A stretch of 41,680 bases of DNA from Nitrosomonas sp. Nm132 (lineage in GTDB: Bacteria; Pseudomonadota; Gammaproteobacteria; Burkholderiales; Nitrosomonadaceae). The notes under the pieces are model-generated. The model was not told where the DNA came from. It did no database searches and worked only from the letters and a program-made list of their open reading frames with translations. The stretch's first letter is position 1. Every line of letters starts with the position of its first letter. Position numbers and translations under genes: made by a program. The stretch lies in the NCBI RefSeq assembly GCF_900100485.1, contig NZ_FNDH01000001.1, forward strand, positions 1-41,680, in the 5' to 3' direction. Of the stretch, positions 26,262 to 35,364 are shown piece after piece.

Positions 26262-26816
26262 TTATTCTTCAGTGTCTATTGTTTGGGGTGACTTTGTTTT
26301 GGGTTGAATAATCACCTGCACCCTGCTTCTTGAATCTTCCTTGGCATTTTTCTCCTTGTGTCCCGTCACCTGGAAGAAATCGCGCGTAACATCATAAGAA
26401 ATATAATCGCCCTGCACTTCATCCGTTCCCCGCTTCAACCGCGCCTTGCCAAATAACTCGATTTTGTTGGTTTTATCATCATATTCGACGCGCTGGCTCC
26501 AGCCCTCAATATATTCGTCAACACCATCGCGTTTCTGCCGGAAACTGACAAGATTGCCATAGCCAGTCGCATACCGGAAACCTTTGAGATCCTCTTTCAT
26601 AATGACCTTATCCGCCCGAATGATGAGCGTCCCTTGAGTAAGAATGACGTTACCCGTAAAAATACTCGTGCGAAAATTATCTCTGCGTTTGTAATCTTCG
26701 ACTGTGGCGCTATCTGCTTCCAGATGAATCGGTTTATCACGGTCAGCACGTTCTGCGAGGGTGGCATCCGCAAACAGCGTGCCAATGACTAGTAAGGCGA
26801 AAAAGAATACATTCAT
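26262..26816 (-). CDS. lptA: LPS transport periplasmic protein
   Basis: The periplasmic bridge protein that carries LPS between LptC and LptD. 184 residues, with a signal peptide (FFALLVIGTLFADATLA, cleavage near 21) and the OstA/LptA beta-jellyroll motifs IHLEADSATVEDYKR, FTGNVILTQGTLIIRADKV and IELFGKARLKRG. The charged tail (PKTKSPQTIDTEE) is typical. It starts 26 nt after the lptC stop codon. Confidence 0.95.
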   Translation of the reverse strand: MNVFFFALLVIGTLFADATLAERADRDKPIHLEADSATVEDYKRRDNFRTSIFTGNVILTQGTLIIRADKVIMKEDLKGFRYATGYGNLVSFRQKRDGVDEYIEGWSQRVEYDDKTNKIELFGKARLKRGTDEVQGDYISYDVTRDFFQVTGHKEKNAKEDSRSRVQVIIQPKTKSPQTIDTEE

Positions 26817-26842
26817 TTTTTATGATGATTTAGTTTGACTCG

Positions 26843-27436
26843 CTACTTCTTGTTCGAAGGTCGATCAGCGCTCCCGGGCTTTTTATCATCTCTCGCTTTT
26901 ACCCTTGATTTCAGCTCGATACGTCCCGTTCGGTTGTTTAACTCCATCCCTACCGCATTCACGATGGTATTCATCCTCGCTATCGTCACAGGCTGGTCAG
27001 TTTTTGCAATGTCAGCGTCAGGAATGAGATGTAGAAATTGGGTGCTCATCGTTATCTTATCTGCCTCTTCTTCTCTCGAGATGACGACATCTCCCTTGAG
27101 ATAGATATCATTCTTACCGGCGGTTAGTTCTGCGCGATCGGCATTTATCCGTGTCACCGGCTTATCAGGTTGGATAATGAGAAAATCAACCGGCTCAAGA
27201 TAGGTGATATCTCCTTCTGGAAAATGAGTCATCACGTCTGCGGAAAAAATATGCCGAATCGCTTTATCATGAACCACCTCGACACCCGAGAGATTCTCAA
27301 TAATATAGTCAGGGTTGTTATTTAAACCATTATCTTCACGAATCCTTGGCTGTTGAATCGTTTGATTCAGCAAGAACGTTAACAATATAAGTATAATCAG
27401 AAGAACAGCCGGACCTGGGGGCAGACGATGAATCAT
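26843..27436 (-). CDS. lptC: LPS export system protein LptC
   Basis: A single-pass inner-membrane protein of the Lpt bridge. 197 residues with one N-terminal membrane segment (about 10-26) followed by a periplasmic jellyroll of the LptA/LptC fold: ADVMTHFPEGDITYLEPVDF, LTAGKNDIYLKGDVVISREE, LHLIPDADIAKTDQPVTI. First gene of the lptCAB-rpoN operon; kdsC/kdsD, often upstream, are not in this window. Confidence 0.93.
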   Translation of the reverse strand: MIHRLPPGPAVLLIILILLTFLLNQTIQQPRIREDNGLNNNPDYIIENLSGVEVVHDKAIRHIFSADVMTHFPEGDITYLEPVDFLIIQPDKPVTRINADRAELTAGKNDIYLKGDVVISREEEADKITMSTQFLHLIPDADIAKTDQPVTIARMNTIVNAVGMELNNRTGRIELKSRVKARDDKKPGSADRPSNKK

Positions 27437-27783
27437 CTCACGATACTACTTTGTTTCCCATGATATTTTCCCTAACCCGTTAATGAAAAAAATAACTGGA
27501 GAATCGCTTGGAAGTAACAATTTATATTGGTTAACTACAAAAAAACCTAACAAGTTCTTATGATTTATTTGCTTGGATCATTATAGCAAAGTCACACTCT
27601 AATCAATCAAGCAATCAGGCAATCAAAAACGCTTTTAATATTTTTATCGCAAGGTGACATTCTTTAAATGGAAAAAGCATCCAAGACTTCATGTAGAATT
27701 TTTTACATTGCCCTCTTTAAACTTGAATCCCTGTCACAATATGATTATGGTAATGTATTTCCTCAACAAATTTTGAAATAACC
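27437..27783. other. AT-rich divergent promoter region (lptC / nadA)
   Basis: 347 bp without a gene, holding the promoters of the leftward lptC and the rightward nadA. No repeat or clear regulator site was seen other than the sigma-70-like motif listed separately. Confidence 0.5.
27723..27751 (+). promoter_or_regulatory. Possible sigma-70 promoter of nadA
   Basis: TTGAAT, 17 bases, TATGGT; the start codon follows 33 nt later. Each box keeps four or more consensus positions. Weak evidence. Confidence 0.3.
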
Positions 27784-28884
27784 ATGCACGCAAACGCCAT
27801 TGATTTTGAAAATTATGAGCTGCTACAGGATGAAACCTGTGCGCAACGGATCATTGCTGCCAAAGAAAAACTGGGAAAACGTGCTGTTATCCTGGCGCAC
27901 CATTATCAACGAGCGGATGTCTATCGGCATGCCGATCTAACGGGAGATTCTTTAAAGCTGTCTTATCTTGCCGCACAAACGGATGCTGATTATCTGGTTT
28001 TTTGTGGCGTACATTTCATGGCAGAAGTGGCAGATATCCTTTCAAGCCCGGAGCAGATCGCTATTCTACCCGATCTGGCAGCGGGTTGTTCGATGGCTGA
28101 TATGGCCAATCTCTCCAAAGTAGAAAGAGTCTGGCGTGAACTGGCTGAAATACTTGATCCCGAAGAAGCGATTACGCCTGTGACCTACATCAACTCGAGT
28201 GCTGATCTAAAAGCTTTTTGTGGAGAACATGGTGGGATTGTTTGCACTTCCAGCAACGCCACTAAAATTCTGCAGTGGTCGTTTGCACAACGCGAAAAAG
28301 TGCTATTTTTTCCTGACCAACATCTGGGACGCTGGAGTGGTTATAAGTTGGGTCTCTCACTGGAGCAAATGCCTGTCTGGGATTTTGATGAGCCCATGGG
28401 AGGATTAACCGAGGAGCAAATCAGAAAAGCCAAGATCTTGTTATGGAAAGGCCATTGTTCTGTGCATCAGATGTTCCAGCCGCAACATATTCTGCGATTC
28501 CGCAATCAGTATCCTGAAGGTTTGGTGATTTCACATCCGGAATGCAGTTTTGAAGTTTGTAAAGCTTCTGATTATGTCGGCTCTACTGAATACATCATCA
28601 ACACCATCCGTGAAGCCGAAGCAGGAACACGTTGGCTGGTGGGCACCGAATTGAATCTGGTTGGGCGTATTGCGGAAGAATTCAAATCCCAAGGAAAAAT
28701 CGTCCAGTTCATGTCACCGATGGTGTGCATGTGTTCGACCATGGCACGGATTGATCCTCAGCATCTGGCATGGTCGCTGGAAAATCTGGCGACAGGTAAT
28801 GTAGTCAACCCAATCAGAGTCCCGCCACACGAAGCTAAGCTTGCCAAGCTGGCACTTGAAAAAATGCTGGCGGTTTCCAGGTAG
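27784..28884 (+). CDS. nadA: Quinolinate synthase A
   Basis: It condenses iminoaspartate with dihydroxyacetone phosphate to quinolinate, the second step of de novo NAD synthesis, using a [4Fe-4S] cluster. The 366-residue length is normal. Visible family parts are AVILAHHYQRADV, FCGVHFMAEVADILS, LPDLAAGCSMAD (cluster-ligand region), SHPECSFEVC and MVCMCSTMARI, which supply cysteines for the cluster. Standing alone downstream of a divergent promoter, 88 nt ahead of the EEP gene. Confidence 0.97.
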   Translation: MHANAIDFENYELLQDETCAQRIIAAKEKLGKRAVILAHHYQRADVYRHADLTGDSLKLSYLAAQTDADYLVFCGVHFMAEVADILSSPEQIAILPDLAAGCSMADMANLSKVERVWRELAEILDPEEAITPVTYINSSADLKAFCGEHGGIVCTSSNATKILQWSFAQREKVLFFPDQHLGRWSGYKLGLSLEQMPVWDFDEPMGGLTEEQIRKAKILLWKGHCSVHQMFQPQHILRFRNQYPEGLVISHPECSFEVCKASDYVGSTEYIINTIREAEAGTRWLVGTELNLVGRIAEEFKSQGKIVQFMSPMVCMCSTMARIDPQHLAWSLENLATGNVVNPIRVPPHEAKLAKLALEKMLAVSR

Positions 28885-28972
28885 CGATGGCGCCCAATAC
28901 AGTAAATATCTCAGGAGGAGTCATAGAAAGAAAATTTTGGCTTTCTGATTATGTCATTTCTTAAGGCTGTCC

Positions 28973-29725
28973 ATGATCGATAAACTGCATATTGCTACCT
29001 ACAATATCCACAAAGGCTTCTCCTATTTCAATCATCGCCTGGTACTGCACGAGCTGCGCGATCACTTGCGCGCGCTCGATACGGATATCATCTTTTTACA
29101 GGAAGTGATTGGGGAACATAGCAAGCATGCTTCCCGATTTGAGAACTGGCCAAACCGCTCCCAATATGAATTTTTGGCGGATTCAGTATGGCAAGATTTT
29201 GCTTACGGCAAAAATGCGGTATATGACGCAGGCCATCATGGCAATGCCATTCTCAGTCGCTTTCCTATCGTAAACTGGGAAAACGAGGATATTTCGTCGC
29301 ATCGGTTTGAGAATCGCGGCTTGCTTCACTGTGAAATCAGTATCCCCGGCTGGCAGGAAAACCTGCACTGCATTTGTGTTCACCTCGGATTATTCAGGCG
29401 TGGCCAGCGCAGACAGCTCCAGGCGATGGAGAAACGTATCAAACAACTCGTTCCACCCAATGCGCCCCTCGTGATTGCAGGAGATTTCAATGACTGGCAC
29501 GGAACAGCCAGCCGTATCCTGGTGAAACATCTTGAATTAACCGAGGTGTTTGAGCAGGCCCACGGTAAAACCGCCCGCAGCTACCCTTCCATTTTCCCCT
29601 TATTGCGTCTTGATCGGATCTACGTACGCGGCTTCCGGGTAAAAAACGTATGCGTCCACCAAAGTCGCACTTGGTTGAGAATCTCTGATCATGCAGCTTT
29701 ATCCGCCAATATCATACGTGCATGA
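28973..29725 (+). CDS. Endonuclease/exonuclease/phosphatase (EEP) family protein
   Basis: 250 residues with the fold's conserved steps: ATYNIHKGF (Asn/metal site region, 8-16), FLQEV (Glu of the metal site, about 41-45), VIAGDFNDWHG (Asp/Asn, about 164-174), RLDRIYV and the closing SDHAAL. No signal peptide. The stop codon overlaps the next gene's ATG (ATGA), so it is translated with clsB, as in the ybhP-clsB pair of E. coli, for which a phospholipid-related role is suspected. The exact substrate is unknown. Confidence 0.88.
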   Translation: MIDKLHIATYNIHKGFSYFNHRLVLHELRDHLRALDTDIIFLQEVIGEHSKHASRFENWPNRSQYEFLADSVWQDFAYGKNAVYDAGHHGNAILSRFPIVNWENEDISSHRFENRGLLHCEISIPGWQENLHCICVHLGLFRRGQRRQLQAMEKRIKQLVPPNAPLVIAGDFNDWHGTASRILVKHLELTEVFEQAHGKTARSYPSIFPLLRLDRIYVRGFRVKNVCVHQSRTWLRISDHAALSANIIRA

Positions 29726-30891
29726 AACGCCTCGAGTTTATCGATGGAAACCGGATTGCACTGTTGCACAATGGTACGGAATATTTCCCAGCGCTGGAAA
29801 CTGCAATTGATGAGGCCAGGCAGGAAATTCATCTTGAGACTTATATTTTCAAATACGACCTAACAGGCATCAGCATTGCCAATGCATTAAAGCGAGCCGC
29901 CCAACGCGGTGTTGCCGTTCATCTGCTGATAGACGGATATGGCTCGCTTGATTTTCCCAAAAAAGCCATTCAGAGCTTGCTCACTTCGGGCGTTCAAGTT
30001 CTGCTATACCGGCAAGAGGTTTTTTCTTTCCGTTTCAGACGCCATCGGTTACGCCGCTTGCATCGCAAACTCGCCGTCATTGATGGCAGCATTGCTTTTA
30101 TTGGGGGAATCAACATTATCGATGATTACTACAAACTTGGAGAATCCTCACCACGTTTTGATCATGCGATAAAAATAGAAGGCCCTCTGCTCCCTACCAT
30201 TCATTCTGCAGCCAAACGTTTATGGATGCTGGTCGCCTGGGCGCATTTCAAGAAACGCTGGACGGCTCATCTCGAGCTGGAGCCTACCGCAACACCGGTT
30301 GGTAACCAGCGCGCAGCCTTTGTTATCCGCGACAATCTTCGTCATCGGCGTGATATTGAACGCGCTTATCTCAAAGCAATCGCCACCGCCTGCAATGAGA
30401 TCATTATCGCCAACGCTTACTTTCTTCCTGGCAGAAATTTTCGTCGCGCCCTCATTCATGCAGCCCGCCGCGGCGTATCGGTCATCCTCCTGCTCCAGGG
30501 AAAAATTGAATATCGCATACAGCATCATGCCACACGCGCCTTATATGCCAATTTACTCGATGCAGGCATCAAGATTTATGAATACCAGAAGAGTTATCTC
30601 CATGCCAAGGTAGCTGTCATAGATCACTATTGGTCAACAGTCGGCTCTTCCAATATTGATCCCTTCAGCCTGTTCATGGCGCGCGAAGCCAATGTCATGA
30701 TTGTTGACCAGGCATTTGCTCTGGAACTCAGAGCCAGTCTGCAACAGGCCATGGAAGACTCCAGGCCGGTATCAAGGAAATATTGGGGAAAGCAGTCCTG
30801 GATAAGCCGATCCTTGAATTGGATCAGTTACTACATTGTTCGAATTTTGCAAGGGATGCTGGGTAACGGCCAGGAAAGCACACGCGTCTAA
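29722..30891 (+). CDS. clsB: Cardiolipin synthase B-type phospholipase D
   Basis: It makes cardiolipin or phosphatidylglycerol by phosphatidyl transfer at the membrane. 389 residues with two HKD motifs: His114-x-Lys116-x4-Asp121 (LHRKLAVIDGSIAFIGGIN) and His294-x-Lys296-x4-Asp301 (LHAKVAVIDHYWSTVGSSN). There is no N-terminal hydrophobic region, which fits ClsB and not ClsA. Coupled by a 4-nt overlap with the EEP gene. Confidence 0.94.
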   Translation: MKRLEFIDGNRIALLHNGTEYFPALETAIDEARQEIHLETYIFKYDLTGISIANALKRAAQRGVAVHLLIDGYGSLDFPKKAIQSLLTSGVQVLLYRQEVFSFRFRRHRLRRLHRKLAVIDGSIAFIGGINIIDDYYKLGESSPRFDHAIKIEGPLLPTIHSAAKRLWMLVAWAHFKKRWTAHLELEPTATPVGNQRAAFVIRDNLRHRRDIERAYLKAIATACNEIIIANAYFLPGRNFRRALIHAARRGVSVILLLQGKIEYRIQHHATRALYANLLDAGIKIYEYQKSYLHAKVAVIDHYWSTVGSSNIDPFSLFMAREANVMIVDQAFALELRASLQQAMEDSRPVSRKYWGKQSWISRSLNWISYYIVRILQGMLGNGQESTRV

Positions 30892-30936
30892 AGCAGCACT
30901 CAAGCCATTGTTAGGCGGATACTGTTAGCGGAATTA

Positions 30937-30993
30937 GGCTGTTTCAGGTGCGCCTTCCGACTACAACAAGGCTATTCCGGAACTGAAACAGCC
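30937..30993. repeat. 11-bp inverted repeat between clsB and the DUF3750 gene
   Basis: GGCTGTTTCAG (30937-30947) and CTGAAACAGCC (30983-30993) pair perfectly around 35 bases. The right arm overlaps the last codons of the DUF3750 gene. No T-tract. It may serve convergent transcripts or be chance. Confidence 0.3.
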
Positions 30994-31742
30994 AGCCTGT
31001 TCAGTGCGCTCAGGTCAATACGCCCAATCAATGGCAGCTTAATCGCAGCGGGACTGGGAGAAATGCCGAACGTCAGTCCAAGCAAATTGATTTCGACCCC
31101 TTCAACTTCACTGACGATGACACCCAGCAGTCCATACAAGGACCATTGCCAGCCCCTTCCGCTGGGTGCGGCCGCAACCAGGCTACTGCCAAGGTAATCC
31201 TTGCCAATTGCCGTAGGGGGCAGATCGAGCCCGAGTTCTGGCACAGCACGCGAAACCCAGGCAGTAAAGGTATTCGAGTTTGGGCCAGGCCACATGGTGT
31301 ATTCCCTTGCATAAGGATAGCTATGTGCGGCTTCTTCGATACGGGCAATCAATGCATCCACACTCTCTCCGCGCTTTTCAACCAGCAGGATTGGCATGCT
31401 GCCGAACCAACGCCTGTCAGGTTGTTGCTGATGAATCGTCAATACCGAGCCGCCCCGGCGCAAATACCAGCCAATGACTTCATACACGGTGTAGGTTCTG
31501 GCGAGTGATGGTTTGACCGCAATCCAGGTATGAACACCGAAATAGCCGCGCCAACCATAAGCACGCGCACCATAAACCTGTATGATCGCTTCCGGAGTTT
31601 GTTCAGGATCGGGAGCCAGCCCGACTGATTCGCGACTGGCGGTCCGCCAGCCTGCACTGACATGCTCCGTGACAAAATGAATCAATAAAGCCGTTGCAAA
31701 AACAGCGAACAAAAGAAGCTTGACGACAGTCTTTAATTTCAT
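30972..31742 (-). CDS. DUF3750 family protein
   Basis: 256 residues: a membrane anchor or signal segment at about 6-26, then a domain with repeated Trp and Tyr residues (YGARAYGWRGYFGVHTWIA, WPGPNSNTFTAWVSRAVPEL). This wording is typical of DUF3750, found in many beta- and gammaproteobacteria and of unknown function. It follows the lytic transglycosylase gene by 41 nt on the same strand, so the two may be cotranscribed. Confidence 0.85.
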   Translation of the reverse strand: MKLKTVVKLLLFAVFATALLIHFVTEHVSAGWRTASRESVGLAPDPEQTPEAIIQVYGARAYGWRGYFGVHTWIAVKPSLARTYTVYEVIGWYLRRGGSVLTIHQQQPDRRWFGSMPILLVEKRGESVDALIARIEEAAHSYPYAREYTMWPGPNSNTFTAWVSRAVPELGLDLPPTAIGKDYLGSSLVAAAPSGRGWQWSLYGLLGVIVSEVEGVEINLLGLTFGISPSPAAIKLPLIGRIDLSALNRLAVSVPE

Positions 31743-31783
31743 CTAAAACGTATAAAAAAGAAAATGTTTCTGAGATCGTTGAT

Positions 31784-32680
31784 TCAGTTCTCAACACTAT
31801 TGGACGATACGATTACTGACGTTCGGTTAACGATATCAGATTGATAAGGATGCGTGGACTTTTTGTAGCGCATTCTTATCTTTTCCACATAACTGACCGT
31901 TTCCTGATAGGGAGGGATACCCCGGTATTTTTCAACGGCGCCTTCTCCAGCATTATAAGCAGCCGCCACCAGAGTGACATCCCCTTTAAAAAACGCCAGC
32001 AGCCAGCGCAAATAGGCCATTCCACCCTTAATATTTTCTTCAGGATCAAGAGGATCTTTTACCCGAAATCGTTGCGCGGTTTCAGGAATCAGCTGCATCA
32101 GTCCCCGCGCGTTTTTGGGTGAAACTGCTTGGGTATTGAACCCTGACTCTACCGAGATAACAGCAAGCACCAGTCTGGGATCAATCTGATAATCAGGAGC
32201 CAGCTTGTGTACCAGTTTAGAAACTTGGTCATCTGGATAGAGAACCGCTTTTTCATACTTATCTTCGATATCTGACTGCAGGCAAGCGGGCAAGCGCGAT
32301 GGCAAGATAGCCGGTGTATAACGAATCATTTTTTGAGCATAAGCATGTCCCTGCTCTGCCGCCATCAAGAATAACTGGACCGCGATACTGTCATCTCGCT
32401 CCACCCCACGCCCGTTAGCATACATCCACCCCAGGGCGTACAGTGCATCGGGTGATCCTAACCTGGCTGCCCGGCAGTAAAGTTCGGCAGCTTTTTCTCT
32501 ATCCTGCGGGAAACCTTCAGCATGCTCATACTTGACTGCCAGCGCCACCAGTTCTCCAGGATCGTTCCCAGTCATCATTGAATCCGACAGCACCTGGGGT
32601 AAGTCGCTGTTCGCCACCGCAGCGCCCGCCCAGAACATCAAGGTCATCAATAATATCAGTTTCCGCAAATACAACTGCAT
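31784..32680 (-). CDS. Lytic transglycosylase (SLT domain) with Sel1 repeats
   Basis: It cleaves peptidoglycan to 1,6-anhydromuropeptides in the periplasm. 298 residues: signal peptide (about 1-24), one or two Sel1-like repeats (PDALYALGWMYANGRGV, about 77-93, and the following AAEQGHAYAQ), then an SLT domain with the catalytic Glu178 in AVISVESGFN and the motifs GLMQLIPETAQRF and AAYNAGEGAVEKY. Sel1 repeats usually bind partner proteins and may place the enzyme. Repeat copy I lies about 145 nt upstream. Confidence 0.93.
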   Translation of the reverse strand: MQLYLRKLILLMTLMFWAGAAVANSDLPQVLSDSMMTGNDPGELVALAVKYEHAEGFPQDREKAAELYCRAARLGSPDALYALGWMYANGRGVERDDSIAVQLFLMAAEQGHAYAQKMIRYTPAILPSRLPACLQSDIEDKYEKAVLYPDDQVSKLVHKLAPDYQIDPRLVLAVISVESGFNTQAVSPKNARGLMQLIPETAQRFRVKDPLDPEENIKGGMAYLRWLLAFFKGDVTLVAAAYNAGEGAVEKYRGIPPYQETVSYVEKIRMRYKKSTHPYQSDIVNRTSVIVSSNSVEN

Positions 32681-32825
32681 TTTCTCGCTTTGTTATCAGT
32701 GAATCATGCCAGGTTAAAAAGGGTTTCAACGAATTATTAGTTCGACCAACTAAAGATCTAGTCGCCAAATTAAATTTATAGCAATAAGCTTGACGCCTGA
32801 ATAACTACGACAGGCGTTGGTGATC

Positions 32826-33000
32826 TTAACCCGAATAGTTCATAAATTGGCACGTGTCCTCACTTGCCTTTTGTTTTAATTAATAAGAAAGATTTTACTC
32901 AGTCGGGTGTATGAGTCACTACACCCCTCCTTCTCAAAACTTCCCTATGAATCAAAATCCTGCGTGATCATCACGCGAATTTATGAAATATTCGGGTTAA
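32826..33000 (-). repeat. Palindromic element copy I, full size
   Basis: 175 bp, reverse orientation, with TTAA at both ends. It has five extra bases in the inner stem (TTTTGTTTTAATTAAT) and the terminus variant CCCGAATAGTTCAT. It lies about 145 nt upstream of the transglycosylase gene, in the sense of that gene. Confidence 0.93.
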
Positions 33001-33168
33001 ACTTCACCTGCCCGATCAAAAGTTATTCTTTCTTGAAGAAAATTAAAATAAGCAAAAACCTTAATTTGATCTAAGCACAATGCTTAAAAAAACGGGAAAT
33101 TTTGCAAATCGATGATCTAACTTTGAAGTATCCTCTGCAATAATTCACGCAGACCTTGGCTGGCAAGA
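33001..33168. other. AT-rich intergenic, nothing recognised
   Basis: It separates repeat copies I and J. No gene, repeat or hairpin was noticed. Confidence 0.4.
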
Positions 33169-33224
33169 CTAACCCGAATAGTTCATAAATTGGCACGTGC
33201 CAATTTATGAACTATTCGGGCTAA
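33169..33224. repeat. Palindromic element copy J, 56-bp form
   Basis: Same short palindrome class as copy D, with GGCACGTGCC at the centre and the GAACTATTCGGG variant at both termini. The flanks are CTAA on both sides in the same direction, which again fits a 4-bp target duplication and not part of the inverted terminus. Confidence 0.92.
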
Positions 33225-33526
33225 CAATGTTAAGAGATAAAATTGTATGCATATGCAGTATTGTCTGTTTATTTGTTACCCTTTAGCATTACTATGCAAC
33301 AAAGCCAGATTGGTTTGATCCGTTGCTCCCCCCTCTGCTTCAGACGCCGATCTGCTTTGTTGATTTTTTTACTGATTGCTCCAGCCAAATCATTGCAATA
33401 AATGGGGTGTATGAATCATGCTGCAAACACCGGTCACTTCAATGACCAGATCAATAGCCGTTATAATCAATTCCTTATCTTGTACTTCCTGAGCTCAATT
33501 TATTTCCGTATCGCGATCAGTCAAGA
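33225..33526. other. 302-bp intergenic region with terminator-like hairpin
   Basis: No gene seen. AACAAAGCCAGAT (33298-33310) pairs with ATCTGCTTTGTT (33350-33361, one bulge) and is followed by GATTTTTTT: a possible Rho-independent terminator, or a small RNA ending in one. It could also be the abutting ends of vanished insertion sequences, since GGCTTTGTTG is a common IS5-type terminus. Confidence 0.35.
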
Positions 33527-33829
33527 TTACTTTTTATTTTCATCATGATTGCTGATTTCACCAGGCCAGGCGCTAAATGGAAAAGGCCGTTGCTCACTAT
33601 TAAACGTAAGAAAAATAATGATTTGATAAACGTATGCTGCCAGATTCTGGCCGAACTTGAGTAACTGAGCATTGATATTGCCAGACAGCACGATGGAAAA
33701 GAACTGAAACAGCATTACCAGAACAATCAGAAATTCAGCAAGGCCATAAACGAAGACAAAAAACAGCATATAAAGTCCGTGTATCCATGTCTCAGTTTTT
33801 TGTAATCGTTGTTTGATTTCATCTTTCAT
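33527..33829 (-). CDS. DUF4389 family membrane protein
   Basis: 100 residues with two hydrophobic segments (about 18-48 and 65-77) and the family's ending YIIIFLTFNSEQRPFPF-like phrase (here YQIIIFLTFNSEQRPFPF) plus a Trp-Pro. DUF4389 proteins are small inner-membrane proteins of unknown role, common in proteobacteria. GAGGAAA lies eight bases before the ATG. Monocistronic by eye. Confidence 0.8.
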   Translation of the reverse strand: MKDEIKQRLQKTETWIHGLYMLFFVFVYGLAEFLIVLVMLFQFFSIVLSGNINAQLLKFGQNLAAYVYQIIIFLTFNSEQRPFPFSAWPGEISNHDENKK

Positions 33830-34148
33830 AAAATTTCCTCATAAAAGCATCCACGCTATCCAGGATTCCTAATCTTGTTTTTTTATCACGATCATACTCA
33901 TTCTATCATCGCACCGATTATGCATTTGCTATAACGCCGGATAGTATATTTACTCATCACAGATCCTCTATTTTGTTCACAATCAGCATCAGTCTTGGCG
34001 TAACATATCACATCGCCGCAGGCTGGTGTTTGAGGTTCTGATCCAGTGTTCTAACGGAGCTGCCAACGAGACCGCCGGTGACACCTTACTCCGCGCGTTC
34101 ACTGTTCATTATCGGTTATGGGAAATCTACTACGCGTAGTACCTGCGA
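33830..34148. other. 319-bp intergenic region
   Basis: Nothing coding recognised. A 14-bp perfect palindrome TACTACGCGTAGTA sits at 34128-34141, just before repeat copy K. Confidence 0.4.
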
Positions 34149-34318
34149 TTAACCCGAATATTTCATAAATTCGCGTGATGATCACGCAGGGTTTTGATTA
34201 ATAGGGAAGTTTTGAGAAGGAGGGGTGTAGTGACTCATACACCCGACTGAGCAAAATCTTTCTTATTAATCAAAAGACAAGTGAGGACACGTGCCAATTT
34301 ATGAAATATTCGGGTTAA
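34149..34318 (+). repeat. Palindromic element copy K, full size
   Basis: 170 bp with TTAA at both ends, forward orientation, about 180 nt upstream of the DedA gene and in its sense. Confidence 0.95.
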
Positions 34319-34496
34319 TAAAGTCAATTTGAATCCGGATCTGAGAACTGATGCCTGATGAAATTGGCGGCAAGCGCTTAATCTACCAGGACATGATCAA
34401 CTCAAGTATGCTATTCAAGTAAAACTATATACTCATCGCTCCCAAAAGGAGTCCATACTCCGATTTCAGCGGGCACCGTTTGACTTGAAGCATTGA

Positions 34497-35081
34497 TTGG
34501 TTATAACAAAAGTGTCTTTAGAAGAATTAATAACAACATATGGATATAGCGCAATAGCTATAGGCGCCTTTCTGGAAGGCGAAACTATTCTCATTTTGGG
34601 AGGTTTTGCAGCGCATCGAGGCTATCTTGAGTTACCATGGGTTCTGGTTAGCGCGTTTCTAGGCACATTACTTGGTGATCAACTTTACTTCTACATTGGT
34701 CGTGTAAAAGGTAAAAGTATTCTCGAGAAAAGACCCCATTTGAAATGTAAATCAGAAAAAGTGTTTGCAATTCTAAATAAACACCAGACGCTGTTGATAC
34801 TAGGATTCAGATTTATGTATGGTTTCCGGACGATCACGCCGTTTTTGTTAGGAGCATGCGAGATACGTCCATTTCGCTTTCTGATCCTGAACTTTATTGG
34901 TGCGCTTATTTGGTCAATGACCATTGGAATCATGGGATATCTGTTGGGCCATACGCTCGAGCTTATTATTGACGATATCAAGCGTTATGAGGCATGGCTA
35001 TTTATTGGTCTGTCGATTCTGAGTGCAATCGCCTGGTGCATCTACTTCCTATCAAAGAAAAAATCATCAACAAATAAATAA
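34497..35081 (+). CDS. DedA-family inner-membrane protein
   Basis: 194 residues with the DedA plan: GAFLEGETILILGGFAAHRG near 22-41, FLGTLLGDQLYFYIGR at about 54-69, then FRFMYGFRTITPFLLGACE near 103-121 and a closing pair of helices. DedA proteins act in lipid scrambling, envelope stability and membrane potential. The start is uncertain: TTG 34497 has GAAG six bases ahead, and GTG 34512 is another choice; there is no ATG. Repeat K is upstream. Confidence 0.85.
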   Translation: MVITKVSLEELITTYGYSAIAIGAFLEGETILILGGFAAHRGYLELPWVLVSAFLGTLLGDQLYFYIGRVKGKSILEKRPHLKCKSEKVFAILNKHQTLLILGFRFMYGFRTITPFLLGACEIRPFRFLILNFIGALIWSMTIGIMGYLLGHTLELIIDDIKRYEAWLFIGLSILSAIAWCIYFLSKKKSSTNK

Positions 35082-35364
35082 CCCGGAGAATGCTAGCGTA
35101 TCTCTAACACATTCCAAATAGTCTCTTTCAACCGCATCGATTAGCAGGTTAACTATCCAGTTCGAGTTATCCCGAACTGGATAAAAGGATGTTGAAGTTT
35201 TGGCAGAGCACGCAGCTATGCCATACCCCTTCTCACCCAGGAAATACGGCTCTGACAATGCCCAAACTTCATCTGTATTATCATGCCTACGAGAGGCTAA
35301 ATTTACCGAACTGATGGCAAATCTCCCCACCATACATGGGCGATTCGCCAATCATGCCTTATTC
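35082..35364. other. Intergenic with a 10-bp hairpin
   Basis: ATCCAGTTCG (35155-35164) and CGAACTGGAT (35173-35182) form a perfect stem with an 8-base loop, between converging dedA and algE-like genes. There is no T-run. It may still terminate or protect one of the transcripts. No gene was accepted. Confidence 0.4.

Noticed and set aside
33298..33361. Reading this as an IS5/IS903-like element bounded by GCTTTGTTG termini
   Set aside because: The termini point outward with only 48 bases between them, so they do not bracket an element; kept only as a hairpin.
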